Numbered from the stretch's first letter, positions 49,586 to 62,214 are shown. The stretch is 64,000 nt of DNA from Coffea arabica (GCF_036785885.1 NC_092329.1:2232001-2296000), one strand, 5' to 3'. Numbers and translations: made by a program. The notes: generated by a model not told the origin, from the letters alone.

Positions 49586-52141
49586 TCATGGTCGCTCTGA
49601 GCCAGAACAGGTGGTCCAGTTCGAAGGGAACTTGTTAGAGGTTACCGCAGGCATGTTTCTGACATTCATGTCAAGAGGCAACGGGCGATATTGAATGTCC
49701 AGTTCCCTGAAAATCTTGATCATTTCATCAACCAACAATGCTCTCCTCAACCATCTCTGCCTCATGTCCTGATGGTTCATTCTGTGTTTTGGCCAGACTA
49801 CCATTACCAGTCTGTTCATGTCTTCGACATCCTTAATTAGTATCGTTGGATCCGGATACCAATGCTTTGCGTTACTTTCAACGTAGCTGCAAATATTTCA
49901 GGACAGCAGTTAAGAAAGATCCCAGTGCAGATCATGCATATTTCTCAAACAGTTTTACTACCTTCTTATATTCTGCTGCAAAGTGAGAATTTTGTCCCAT
50001 GGAGTAGAGATGTGGATGGAGAATTCAATTTGATCTCCCATGTGAGGACTACGATTATAGTTGCCAATGGGTCTTGTAGCAAGAATGCTATTGGGATATA
50101 TGATCTTTTGTCCATCGTATCTCTCAAATTCTGTAGTTAGTATATTCATCTCCACAACTACCATCTGAAACAATGTCGAGAGACGTTTAGAAGTGCGGCA
50201 TATCGACACATATAGCAGGGATAAAATTTCTGAGCACTTACCTGCACCTCCTCTATTTCACAGCGATCACCCACGTCGTAGGGGTGCATGATGAATAGGA
50301 ATATGATAGCTTCAAATACTGTTTTCAAGGTGTTCTGAAAGATGAAGCCCACCAAAAGCAGCTGGGAACTGATGATGACAATAAAATGAGCTACTGCAAG
50401 CTCAAAAATGAGGAGCCATATAATGACTATGATGATGATTACTACGGCATCCATCAGATGGTGCAGCTCATCGACTGCCGTTTTTGTGTCACTAAGAGAC
50501 AATTGAAGATATATTCTTTCTTTATATGCATCAACCTACGAAGAACAAAAGAGGCAAAATGGTCTGGTGGCAAGAAGCAAAATGGAGAAAACAAATGATA
50601 TATATGATCCTCAAGAACTTGACGACATCTTAAAAGAAACATTTACCATCCAACGGGTGAATGAATGCTCGTTGATACCCTCCGTTCCTGCTGTTCCCTC
50701 AAACAGATGCATGGCCAGCGATGCTTTATCTGCTTTCATAAATTGCTTCAGATCCTCTAGAACAATGACTCTAGTAAAGATAAGGCAGATTGATCAGTAG
50801 ATGTGCTCTGATAACATGAAGGAAGGTTGGTATAGCAACTAATGAAAAAAAAAAAAATTTTGTATAGAAGCGGGAGTAAATAATTGGAAGCAACTTAGTT
50901 ACTTACTCCGAGTTCTTGGCAACATTTTTAAAAATCTTCTTAGCTACTTTTTCTGCTTTGCAGCTCAATGATTTCTCATCCTCATCATCACTCGAATCAG
51001 GTAGACCCTCGTCCAGGGTGGAGAGTCCATGTAGCAAGCCACTGTGGACCATACTCAGCCACCTCTTCAGCAGTAGACCTGGTGCTTTTCTCCGAACGAG
51101 CTTGCGCTGCCTACCCCTGGAGCTTACCTGACCTTTGCTTTTAGAGAACCCTCGCCTGAGAAATTGAGGAAGATCTTTTAGCTTTGTCTCACCTCCCACC
51201 TTTGCTGCATCCTCCTCGCTCTGCTCTCCTCCACCCGGGGGTGCAGACAACTTCTTTATCACGTATTGCTTGAACAAGTACACTTTAGCCCGTTCAAAGA
51301 AGGTCTTGTTATAAAAGGATGAAGCCAGGACCTTAACGAAGAACACTTTAACAAGCCAGACTAAGGAACCTACCACGAGACACAGCAGAGCCTTCGATAC
51401 GCGTGTTAGGGCCTTGCTTCGCGTCTCCAATCCCATATTTTCAGCCACCAGGTAATGCCAAACAATCAAGATTAGCGTTAGCCAAATGCAATGCTGAACA
51501 GCCTTCTTCATGCCGTATACAAAATACAAAACCCGCATATTTTTTGAAACAAAAGCTTGCTCAGTGGTAAAGACGATGATCCTCACTCCCCAGCCTGTGA
51601 CCAAATGACCGCTAATTATAACAGAAATGAGCATCTCCCACTTCCATAGTGGAAGATCCCAGAGCTTGATTTTCTTTAACTTGGTGAGTGAGAGCGTGCA
51701 TACTAATATAATCATAACCAACACCAGACTCACTAATTGGAACAGAGTCAACAAACTCATCTTTTTTGGGCGGGTTCCAGCCAAAACATCTTCATCCAAA
51801 AACCAGTCCTCATCTTCTTGGCTGTTACCGCATCTAGGGGCATCTAGCCTTGACTTCAGACTTTTGGCAAACAACTTTGCCTTTCGTGGGACCGTGACAC
51901 GAGAAAAACTACTTTCCATAGCTTCTTCGTTCTTCTTGCTCTCCAAGTCGCCCTTCTTTGAAGTGGGCAATAGTTGTACGTGCTCCCTTCCGGTGAGCTC
52001 AGCATCAGGAGAAGCGCTTCCAAGGGAAACCCTAGATTTCTCCTCCTTCTCTGAAGACCGTCGTGGCTGCGAACGGTCCTCAGAAGCAATATCATCCTCA
52101 ACAGGGACAATAATTTGAGTTGGATCAGGTGGCTGCGCCAT
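49586..52141 (-). CDS. MSL10-like mechanosensitive channel, copy A
   Basis: MscS-like channels open under membrane tension. The MSL9/10 group sits in the plant plasma membrane. Five exons, 50907-52141, 50647-50770, 50242-50535, 49962-50164 and 49586-49886, give 718 residues. The cytosolic N terminus (1-127) is acidic and serine-rich. Six hydrophobic segments lie near 131-153, 169-191, 212-233, 249-272, 482-501 and 503-534. The MscS pore and beta domain follow: KTVFEAIIFLFIMHPYDVGD, then QKIIYPNSILATRPIGNYNR. In the pore helix it has FIFQN, with Gln520 where copy B and, as I recall, Arabidopsis MSL10 have glycine. Exons 2-4 match copy B in length and phase exactly. The start is the first in-frame ATG. 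Confidence 0.95.
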
Positions 52142-54418
52142 GAGATGGTTTTGAAAAATGCGAACTTTGTGAAGCAATCAAAACGAAATCCCTGCTTGTG
52201 CTTTATACTGATGGTAGCAGCATCCAAGGATCAAATCCATTGACTTTTTTGTATTTCAACATACTATGCCTTCCATTAGAAGACATTTCTGTCGGAATTA
52301 TTTTCTGAAATGAATAGGTATTGGTCGAATTAACAAGAAAAGCATCTGGTTCAAACCCGAAAAGTAGCCAATGTCAAATCATCCCACATGAAAAACATTG
52401 CATTTACCACTAAAGAAAAGAGAAGGAAAAAAGAAATACATGATGAACGCTAGAACCATTATTCGATTTCTACGTTTCCATTATGATTAATTGACAGTTT
52501 TCCTTTTTAATACAATTTTTTTTTCTTTTGTCAGTAAAGCAATAAGTACGAAGAGAAGCATCTCTAGACTTAATCAAGTTGGATAGATTTTCTTGAGGAT
52601 GAAGAAATTCAGAATACTGATAATGGTGATTTTAGCCGATAACTACGCCATTTTTGTGAGTTCTTATCAGAGCCAAAATAAGGAAACAACAGCAAACTTT
52701 TTACTAGCAGGTTGCAGAAACAGGGCGTACAATTAAACAGGGGAACACAAAACAGATCAGAGTCTTCAATGGCGCCAGCACAGAATTCACATTTTCTGCA
52801 AGTGCCTCTTTAAGGATAATTCCTTTGTGAGGATGACGAGCGTTCTTTGATGGCGTAAAATAAACAGATCCGTTAAATTTCGAAAGTGATACTAGTCTTG
52901 GTAAATGACTTAGAATTTAGTGCCGCTTTACTTTTGTGATGCTGTCTAATTACCCTCCATCAATTCAAGTAATATCACCTTCAATCATGGCTTCAGAATC
53001 TGATTCACCACTTTGAAACACATTTCGATACCATTTACAAGACGGAAAATCAACGCTAAAGCTTTCTAACAGGAAAGTAACAACAAGAACCGGGAAGATG
53101 TTCATCCCACTTTCAGCATTGAACAGAACAGAACCGATCTTGAGGGTCTGAGCTCAAAAGAAGTGGCTGACTACGAAGCAATACTTGAACAATATGCCTA
53201 GCTCGTATGATATTTTCCATGTTCAGTCGACATCATCGTAAAAAGATACTCCAGAAGATTGTTTCTCCAGCGTCATCCATCACGAGCAACTATAGGGGAA
53301 TCTTTCGTCAACCATGATTGCCAGCTAGTTTCTTGTTCAGGACGACGATTCCAACCGTCGAATATCATAGAACCTGATTCGACATATTTCAATGGATTTA
53401 TTAGGAAGCAATCACAAAAATGAGTAACATGGCTAAATTAGCACAGCCAAATCCATACGTTCGACGCCTTAACCTATGCTTAACCGGAAAAGATACAAAA
53501 GGAAAAAGGTTTTAACCACTAAACCAAAATGGCCAACAACGATCAGATGGATCGTAAGAAAAAGCTCAATATAGTAGAACCGAGGTGTCCTCTTTAAGCA
53601 TTTTGCAATAATACCATGTCTTTGTTCTAGCGCCTGTTGGAAAAATACTAAATTACGTGGTATGTGGTTCATTTTAGGTGATGCAAGAAGCAGCAACTTT
53701 ATCCACCTTGAATTAAAACAAGAAGTGTGCTAAAGCTACACGCCGTGCGCTTCAGATCTACCTTCAAGTTAAAATTTCAAATCATGTCTAAATTCCTCCT
53801 CAATTGACAAGCAAGGAGTTTTACTGTGAAAGCAGGCATGAAAAAGCTTAAAACAGCGGAGCCCATTCAAAAAGACAGCAAAATGAATCCAAAGCTTTCA
53901 AAACAAGAACTCAGAGTACCTTCTTGTAACAAGGCGTCAGAAAGATTACAATTTGTAGCTAGATCCAGCAACTACTGAAACAAGAGATTCAAAGCTTAAG
54001 AAGGGAACGCCATTTACCAATTGAAAAGAAGTTAAATATTATTGGATGTCAGAGTTGTACTCAAACTAATCAAGCAATCTAGTGAACGATAATACAGAGC
54101 AACATTAATCTATTCTAATTTTGATTGCATGACCTTTCATTTTTCTAAACACAATCTTTGGCGGATGAAATTTTGCTTGTCACATGCTTTGTGAAGAATC
54201 ACCGCTAGCTACACCGTCCAACTCTCAAACTCAATATTAAGTGAAAAATGGGAAGCTAGCTAGTCAGCAAACAAAATTCAATAAACACAAGTCATATATA
54301 ACCAAGGTTTACATATAAGTGCGAAATTCTAAGTAACCAAAAGCAGAGCTTAAATCAAGCAAAGGAACAACACAAAAAGATAGCAATTATGGATTATGGA
54401 GTGAAACCATCACGAACT
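52142..54418. other. Spacer between MSL copy A and the GST gene
   Basis: It holds the presumed promoter of MSL copy A. I see no coding sequence or clear transposon in these 2.3 kb. The few open frames lack protein-like composition. Confidence 0.5.
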
Positions 54419-55437
54419 CTACGCAGCGGGTGAGTCCTGCATCTCAACAACTTTCTTCCAAGAATCCCTGGTGGAAATCTCATCCCACCACCTTGCCACA
54501 TTCTTCCTCGCATTAAAAAGCTCTCCTTTATCAGTCCCATTAACCAAGTATTGCGCGTTGGGCAGGTGAGAAAGATCAGCTAATGTGAACTCATCCCCAG
54601 CCAGGAACCTACTTTCTCCAAGCCTCTTCTCGTAGACATCAAGCACTTTGGACAGTTTCTCCACATTCAGGTTGATGACGTTCTCGTCTTGCTTGATCTT
54701 CATTCGGGGTGCAAAGACCAACTGAAACACCAGAAGTGAGCTTGGTGGACTAAAGCTTTGTCCTTCAGCCTCGATCCATTGATCGATTGATGCTTTGACT
54801 AGAGGGTTCGTTCCATAAAGGCCCTTGTATCCTTGGCTTGCATACTTATCACATACGTATCTACATATGGCTCTAGATTCTTCATTCATCAAACACATGA
54901 AAAGCAAGATAAGAAAAACTTGATGATTTTTATTTTTTATTTTTTTTGGGGGTGGGGGAAGAAAAGGTACTGAAGAATACATAGTGGGAGTGATGAAGGA
55001 TTACCAAAAAGATTGATGCTTTCATCTTGAAAAGCTGGCACTTGGCCAAAGGGCTGTGTGTAAGCAAACAAAACTTACAAAGATAAGGAAGAGCAAAACC
55101 CGGGATGCAGGGAGACAAAATGACATGAAGATATACACATACATTTTGTGAATTCTGTGCTAGTTGTCCCTGAGAACTGTGGGTGGGAAAGGGAAACTGG
55201 CAAGCGGAATACATACATGAGATACTAGGAGCAAGTGCAAAGAAAGTAAGAAGGTGGCACCTGGATTTTGAGGTAGTCCGGACTCTTGTGCTCGCCTTTG
55301 GCCATGTTAACAGGAATGAGTTGAAAGGGGGCATCTTTCTCAAGGAGACAAGCAAGAACTCTGGAGACAGCAGTGGACAAAGGAGGGCCGTAAACTTTGA
55401 CCGGGGTAGTGGCTGCCATTGGAGTAGCTCCGGCCAT
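54419..55437 (-). CDS. Glutathione S-transferase, phi class
   Basis: Phi GSTs conjugate glutathione to electrophiles and bind flavonoids and other ligands in the cytosol, acting in detoxification and stress. Three exons, 55261-55437, 55005-55053 and 54419-54879, the typical phi structure, give 228 residues. The N-terminal thioredoxin fold has YGPPLSTAVSRVLACLLEKD with the catalytic Ser21, then PFGQVPAFQD with the cis-proline Pro65, and ESRAICRYV with Glu76-Ser77 for the glutathione gamma-glutamyl group. The C-terminal helical domain includes RLGESRFLAGDEFTLADLSH. Phi proteins commonly start near the second Met (residue 7). The first ATG adds six residues, so the true start is open. It lies between the two MSL genes on the same strand. 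Confidence 0.95.
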
Positions 55438-55571
55438 TGGAGTTTTTGCTTTATCTTTTCATTCTCCGAGGATGGTTAGCTGGCCGGGACCAGAATATAT
55501 TCGGATCAGGTTGAGGTTGGTGTAATTTTCTAATATATTTAATGATAATTGGAATTTAGAACTCCTAACAA

Positions 55572-55712
55572 AACCCGAGGCACTTTAAACTTCATTTAAT
55601 ATCATTTTCATCATTCACTTTATCATATAGTCCAATACATAAAAAATTATATAATTAATATGATGATGAAAGTGTAATTAATAAAAATAAAAGCGCAAAT
55701 AATATTTCTTTC
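55572..55712. mobile_element. Small MITE, ATTTGCACT-type
   Basis: Reverse-complemented it starts ATATTATTTGCGCTTTTATT and continues TTTATTAATTACACTTTCAT. It resembles the element at 11850-11962. It also holds a near-palindrome around ATCATTTTCATCATTCACTT and its complement. It lies in the promoter region of the GST gene. Confidence 0.5.
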
Positions 55713-56453
55713 AAATGAATTCATAAAAACACTAACTTGGCTGTATACGTTGATAAATATAAATTTACACTCATATTATATGTGAATTTATACCAATTAA
55801 TGAAAAGTTGTAAGAATTACACCAACTGATTCGAAGGAACAGACCTCAGCTTGTGGGCTTTCCTGCGTGGGCTGTTCATGGTGTTACCCTGCTTGCCCGT
55901 TTCCTATGCATCCCCCAAACCGTTGCTAATCATTAAGAATAAAAGTTTCACACGTTTAAATGGGCTTAGGCGGCCCATTATAAAACTCCCCAGCTTCAAG
56001 GAAGGGCTAGTGCTTGTGGCCCCCCTTTTTTCTTTTCTTTTTTCTTTTTTTTTTGGTCTTAGCCCACATTTTAGACGTCATCGCTAATGCGTTTACTTTT
56101 ACAACTGCTTCTCTTGCTGTTGACTCCTTCGACCAACTTGATCAAGAAAGTCTCATTCTACGTAACTACAAAATGTCATTCAACCAAAACTTAATTTGTT
56201 TCTCAAATTGTACATTAAACTCAATTAAAAGAAGAGAAAGAAAGCATGACACATCTAGCTAAGTTGATATAATAACGTCCAAGTTATCATACATAAATTT
56301 TTATGCGGCTAAAAACGAAAACTAATGAAAAATATAAATGAAAAAACATGCAAGGTTCTGAATTGCTCATTGAACCATGATTAATAACCCGAAGGAAAGC
56401 CAAATTTCATGAATAATGAGTTAATAATTACCCTTGACTGGTAAAACAGAAGG

Positions 56454-56620
56454 CTCTGTTTGGATTGTAAATTATTTGAGATATTTTTACTGTAGCATTT
56501 TTTGTGATGTGATGTATGTGAAATAAAAAGGTAATTGAGAATATAAAAAGGCGTGTTAGAAATTGTAGTAATGATGTAAGCAAATAAATTTTAACAAATA
56601 ATCCTCAATCCAAACAAACC
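56454..56620. mobile_element. MITE, GTTTGGATTG family, best-preserved copy
   Basis: The left end is TCTGTTTGGATTGTAAATTA. The right end in reverse is TTTGTTTGGATTGAGGATTA. The interior matches the copy at 38137 nearly throughout. About 165 bp with no coding capacity. A clear target duplication was not found. Confidence 0.85.
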
Positions 56621-57003
56621 TGGATTAATAACCCGACGGAGGACGTGAATAATCACGACCATTATTCCTTTTTCAATAGTTAATTTTTTTTTTAAAAAAA
56701 CTGATTTAGTTTCCTGAACTAAGAAATCTTGAATACGTTTAAATTTCTGCCAAAGAATTTAAGAAGTTGATAGAAAATCAGGATAGCTCGACCGCGAAAG
56801 TGTATTATATGATGACTATACACAACCCAACTAGCATAGGTTTGGCCATTGTTAAATAATAGTCGTTGATTACTGCCTCTACATCCAACCAAGGTAACTC
56901 CGATTTTGCAGTACTTTTGTGTCTCCCTACTACATCAAGAGTAAGGCTTGACCAATGATATGATATCCGATCTTACTCTTCACTACTAGATATCCACATG
57001 AGG

Positions 57004-60000
57004 TCAGGTAGAGAAAACTGCCCAATTTGAGGGAGCTCTGCTCGAAGTCAAAGCTGGCATGGTACGTAAATTCACGTCCAGGGGTAGCATGCGGTATTCT
57101 ATATCAAGGTCCTTGAAGATTTTGATCATCTCCTCAACCAGTAGAGCCCTCCTTACCCATCTTTCACCCATGTCTTGGAAATTCATGGTGTGCGAAAGCC
57201 AGATTGACCATTTCAGCCTGTTCAAGTCCTCTACATCGCGCATCACTATCATGGGAGCCGGGTACCAGTGGTCGCTCTTGTTCTCAATGTACCTGCAAGC
57301 GTAGCCGCCAATCACAACATACATCAGATCACAACGCAGATGAAGGCTATACTGCTTGCTTGAAATGATAGGCATCCATCCATCCATTAACAGCCCCATT
57401 GTCTTCCATATACCGCCCAAACAAAACAAGCTAAGACAAACTAGAGAATACCGTCATCTTTAGTTTGGGCGTGCAAAACTCGGTACAGTATTTTTATGCG
57501 ACTGATCATATGTTTTAAGGCTTAAGAAGAAAACGCAAAACCAATTTATCTGCAAAAATTATACAGGGCCAAAGTGTAACACAGGAAAGATGAAGAGGCA
57601 GCCCACACATACCTAGTTATTCTCTCCTTCATCAAAGCAATCTTTTCCAACGGAGTTGAAACATGGATGCAGAAATCAATAGCATCTCCCATATCTGGAC
57701 TCCGGTAGTAGTTGCTGATGGGTTTTGTAGACAAGACACTGTTTGGATATATGATCTTTTGGTTATCATACCTCAGAAAAACTGTTGACAGTATATTCAT
57801 CTCTTCAACCACCATCTGAAATCCGCAGAATGAGAAATCACTAGTTATATCCAACAACCAGCCGGCTCTGACATTAATAAAATTCACAAACAAGCTTCCA
57901 CTTCACAAGCAGATCACACACCAAAAAAATTAAATAAAATAAAAATAAAAAGAAGAACAAGAAGTAAAGGGATTTTAGTAAAAGAATGAACATCTAACCT
58001 GAACTCCATCAATGTCAACACGGTCCCCCACATCATATGGGTGCATCACAAATAAGAAAATAATTGCTTCAAATGTTGTCTTGCAGGTGTTCCCAAACAT
58101 GAAGACCACTAAAAGAACCTGAGAGCTCAAAAAGATAAAAAAATGGGTAGTTGCAACTTTCAGTATGAGGAGCCAGATGACAACAATGACTACTGCCACA
58201 AGAACATTCAACATGTGATGCAGCTTGTTTACAGCAGTTTTTGTGTCATTCAAAGATAAAGCAAGTGCTCTCCGTTCTCTAAAGGCGTTTACCTGCAGAA
58301 AATAATAACACATCCTATCACAGTTGGCAAAAAAAGCACACTGGAAAGTAACAACCAGTTTTACACGATCGGACCTATGTAAGATAGAAAAGGGAGTAAG
58401 AAAGCTCCACTAAAGATACTAAAAGGACAGTCACATATCTTGATAGAGTAACAAGTGATGAATACAATGAGATATTCTCTCATTAACCACATCTAGAAAG
58501 GTCAAGATCTGGAAATCCTATCAACAATAAGAAGAGAAGATTATTTGAACGTTCTGATGTCAAGCTACTCGAGTCTTCGACTGTCTCTCAGAATAGCATG
58601 TAGATAGAGAAATTTTCATTTGCATCTCACTTGGATGCAAACCAGACTACAACAGTTCCAAACACCAAGCACATTAATAATTGGAATATGATCTGCATCT
58701 TATGATTGAAGGAAACAAATAATGGAAACGTCATTCACGATTACACTTGGCTAAAAGGGGGAACATCACTTACTACCCAATTCTTAAGGGCACGTTTGCT
58801 GATCCCCTTGCCTTCATTTGTGCCTTCAAATAGGCGCATTGTCTTCAAAGCTTCATCCTCCCTCATAAAGCGCATCAAATCCTCCAGATGGATATATCTA
58901 ATACACAAAATAAAATTTCTTGAATGAGAGAAATGTTCATAGGTAACAAAATACTTGGCCTCAAACGATAATAATCCACTAACACAAGAATTTCAAATAG
59001 TGCTTCATGTGATGGAAAACATTCAGCATGCTGTGGAATATATTTCACTAGCAAATTCAAGATATGACTATCAGAGCACCACTCATGCTTAGTTGTAAAC
59101 ATTTGAAACAAAAGTTACAGCATTTTCAGTTTCGACATAGTGAAATTTCCAGCCATCATTCAAGATAACGTACTTCTTTCACAAATTTCAAATTTAAAGA
59201 TGCCATATTCAACTAGTGTAGAAGTTTTTACGTGGAATTGTTGACCAAAAATGGGAAACAGCATGATACAGCAAACTTTTCCAGTCATTAATAGACAAAT
59301 CCAACCATCAAATAATCTAAGAAAGAACCGAAATGGAAACCACCTGTCAGGATGTCAAAGCAAAGCAGAAAATTGCACTATAATGTCCATTCAGGTCTAG
59401 TAACTTACTTAGAGCCAGGCTTTGCAACATTGCAGAATATCTTCTTTGCTCCAGCTTTTGCCTGGTTTTCATTCGTAATCTGCACAGAAGTTTCATCCTC
59501 ACCCCTTGAGTCCTGCAATTTCTCATCTAAAGTTGACAGAACTCCTTGTCTAACGATGTTCATCAACCTCTTCATATTCCAAGCTGAAATATTTTTCTGA
59601 TTTAACCGGTGCAAATGGTCAATCGTGATACCCTTCTCCTCTTCCTTCTTGGACATGGCCACGGAAAATGTTGGACTTTTTGCGGACATGGCAGTGGCAG
59701 ACGTAGGACTCTTGCGAGGCGTACCAATCACTTTTCCACTCTTCAACACATTTGCCTTGAGATCAGCAGGCAACTTAGCACCAGCATTCTGAAGCTTCTG
59801 GACCTCAGCCAAGACCCTCTCCTCCTCCTCTTGCTCCTGCTGAATCTCAATCAACGGTGGCCCGGATAATGTCTCGATCACATACTGATTAAACAAAGAC
59901 TCCTGAATCCGGTCAAAAAACGTACTAACATGAAAAGACGATGCCAAAACCTTGACAAGCAGGGTCTTAAGAAGCCAAATGAATGTTCCCACCAGAAGGC

Positions 60001-61180
60001 ACACCCAAATCTTAGTAACATAAGGCAAAATCTTCCCATTTGTCACCCTCTCAACCTTCTTATCAAAAATAAGATGCCAAGCAATCAAAACCAGAGCCAA
60101 CCAAACACAGTTCTGCACAGCATTCCTCAAACCATAAACAAAATACAAAACCCTCTTTCTTAACAAAAAATTCCTCTCTATCAAGAAAACCACCACCCTG
60201 ATTGCCCATCCAGAAAACAACCTCCCACAAATCAACACCAAAATCATCAACTCCCATTTCCACAGATGCAGCTCAAAAATAGTCTGTTTCTTCAAAACTC
60301 CGATAGTAAGGCTACAAACTAAAGCGGCAACGATCAAAATCAGACCCAGCAGCTGAAGCACAGTGAGAGTGCTGAACTTCATCTTCTTGAACTCTTCTGG
60401 TAAATCATCCTCCAAGAAAGGGTCATCTTCGTCAATCTCACTGGCTTTCCCCAGCACCCCAGATTTCATCAACCTCTGGGACCGCTGATCTTGCTCCGGT
60501 GGGTCCAACAGCCTCGACTTCGTCTTCGTCATCAACAGGCTCGATTTTCTCCTGAACGAAGAGTTCCCACTGCAAACCAATACCTCCTCCGGTTCGCCGT
60601 TTCTCCCAATACCGCCGCTGGCATTAGACCGGCGGCGAACCGGTTCAGCTACATTTTCAGTAAACGAGACTCTAACCTCCCTGGGAGTAATCTGGTCGCA
60701 GTTATTAGGACTCTCCGGTATCCTAGATAACGGAGAACGTTGAGATAACGGCGACTCGGTTACAAAGTCGAAATCTTTAGCGTTATTAGCAATGGCCTTC
60801 ATGGCAGCATCGTTAGAAAAATCGTAACTTGAGTCTCGCCAGACATTACTTTTAGCAGCATTTGCATTAGCACCACTCACCTGGGCCTGGCTAGAAGTAG
60901 AAGACGACGAAGAAGAAGTCAGCTCGGTTTCTTTACTAACAGTGGTGGGCTCTCGGTCTCGCTCTCCTCCTCCTCGGGGGTTGATTCTGATGACGACATC
61001 GTTTTGAGCAGAAGAATCGGCGCCGACGGGAGCGGATGTCATGTTAGAGTTATTAGAGTCGGAGAAGTTAAGGTTTTGGGTCTGATCTAAGAGGGCTAAA
61101 CGCTCGTCTTCAGGGAGACGGGACTGATCAGCAGCAGAAGGAGAGTGAATGTTTTTGAAAGATTTTCTAAACTTTTCCAT
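57004..61180 (-). CDS. MSL10-like mechanosensitive channel, copy B
   Basis: This plasma-membrane MscS-like channel is paralogous to the gene at 49586-52141. Five exons, 59409-61180, 58774-58897, 57999-58292, 57613-57815 and 57004-57292, give 893 residues. This is larger than typical MSL10-like proteins because of a 265-residue cytosolic N terminus rich in Ser, Asn and Asp (SSSSSTSSQ, SEIDEDDPFLEDDLPEEF cut at 18). Six membrane segments lie near 272-294, 309-332, 352-372, 389-412, 661-680 and 682-713. The pore helix keeps FMFGN with the glycine, followed by KTTFEAIIFLFVMHPYDVGD and QKIIYPNSVLSTKPISNYYR. Exons 2, 3 and 4 (124, 294 and 203 nt) equal those of copy A. The start is the first ATG of a long open exon. 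N-terminal tails of this family are thought to be phosphorylated and to control signalling. Confidence 0.95.
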
Positions 61181-61832
61181 GTGACTTTCAACTTAAAGTA
61201 AAAGGAGTTGTTGCCAAGGCCGCAACACACGTCTCTAGATTATTCAACTAAAGTCAGAATTGAAAGTATATTCAAGGGGATTGATTGATGAGGTGTTGAG
61301 AGACGGAGCATTAAATTAATGGCCTAACCACTACAATAAGCTTTGAGCACCGCCTTTGGGTTTGTGGGGTTCTACTTCTGGCGTTGTGGGTATACTATTC
61401 ATTGATCCTTGACTATTGCAGGAGGAGGGGAGCTGGCAGTAGAATTGAGTTTTGAGGCAGGGAGAGTGAGAAACCCAAGAAGATTTGGCTGAAATGGCTC
61501 GGGTTTTTATGTAGAACGGAAGCGTAGGGAATCAGAGACAGGGAAGGGAGAATTAGGTAGGCAGATCAGAAGATTGGGATTTGGGGTGGATCCCTAATGG
61601 TACAGGTGTCCATGGACAATGCAATTACAATTACGTTTGGACTTGACATTCTAAGGGAGGGAAATGGAGTACATATTCGGACGCAACGCAAGTAAATTGT
61701 TCCGGGCAAATGGAGTACATATTCACGCGCTAGCCAAAAAAAAAGGTTTTTGGCGCCCCTTGAGTCTGAAAATGCTCCTATTATTTCTTGTATGCTTCGT
61801 TTTATGTAATGATATTTATTGTGCTCCGCTGG
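61181..61832. other. Upstream region of MSL copy B
   Basis: Probable promoter and leader. A short direct repeat (AATGGAGTACATATTC) occurs near 61662 and 61709. No gene is seen. Confidence 0.5.
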
Positions 61833-62019
61833 GGATTCGGGGCTGGAACGATTGTTTGTTCCGAAAAGTGTAACACCATTTACACACGATATAATATCAT
61901 CTGTATAAAATGTAATAATAGAACAACAGCGAGTAACACTAGAATAATATTTTTTGATCTAATCATGACCGTGAACCTTCCGGACCGTTGTTTCTGACAA
62001 CCGTTCCGGCCCTTCCTCC
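61833..62019. mobile_element. MITE related to the 24500 (MULE-like) family
   Basis: The left end is GGATTCGGGGCTGGAACG. The right end in reverse is GGAGGAAGGGCCGGAACG. Both ends carry short hairpins (GGAACGATTGTTTGTTCC, and CCGGACCGTTG with CAACCGTTCCGG). The interior has TTACACACGATATAATATC, like the copies at 14688 and 24500. Flanks show no clear 9-bp duplication. Confidence 0.5.
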
Positions 62020-62214
62020 TGCAGTTTGTTTTTGCTGGTTTGCGACCTCGAGACGGGATCTTATCTTTTGGAACAATTGCGCTTTGTTATATGTTTCGAA
62101 CTCGCGGCTAGCTGCTTGTTCTTTTGAGTCAAAATCATTCTTCTTCATCGACTGAATACTATAATCTTCTTCTATCTCATCAATTAGTCTCTTTTTCATT
62201 GCGATTTCACACAA
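61963..62214 (-). other. Unrecognised 78-80 codon ORF ending in a MITE
   Basis: The frame begins with an ATG at about 62199 (MKKRLIDEIEEDY) and has protein-like, charged composition (KAQLFQKIRSRLEVANQQK). Its last roughly 20 codons are MITE sequence. I recognise no family. It may be the remnant of a larger gene or transposon protein, or chance. Confidence 0.2.

Larger units (their letters stand above)
55438..57003. other. Spacer upstream of the GST gene
   Basis: It contains the GST promoter and two MITEs (55572-55712 and 56454-56620). No gene is seen. Confidence 0.55.

Noticed and set aside
51627-52118. 163-codon plus-strand frame opposite MSL copy A exon 1
   Set aside because: Antisense shadow of the channel gene.
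53469-53696. 75-codon minus-strand frame between MSL copy A and the GST gene
   Set aside because: Hydrophobic by chance. No family and no neighbouring exon.
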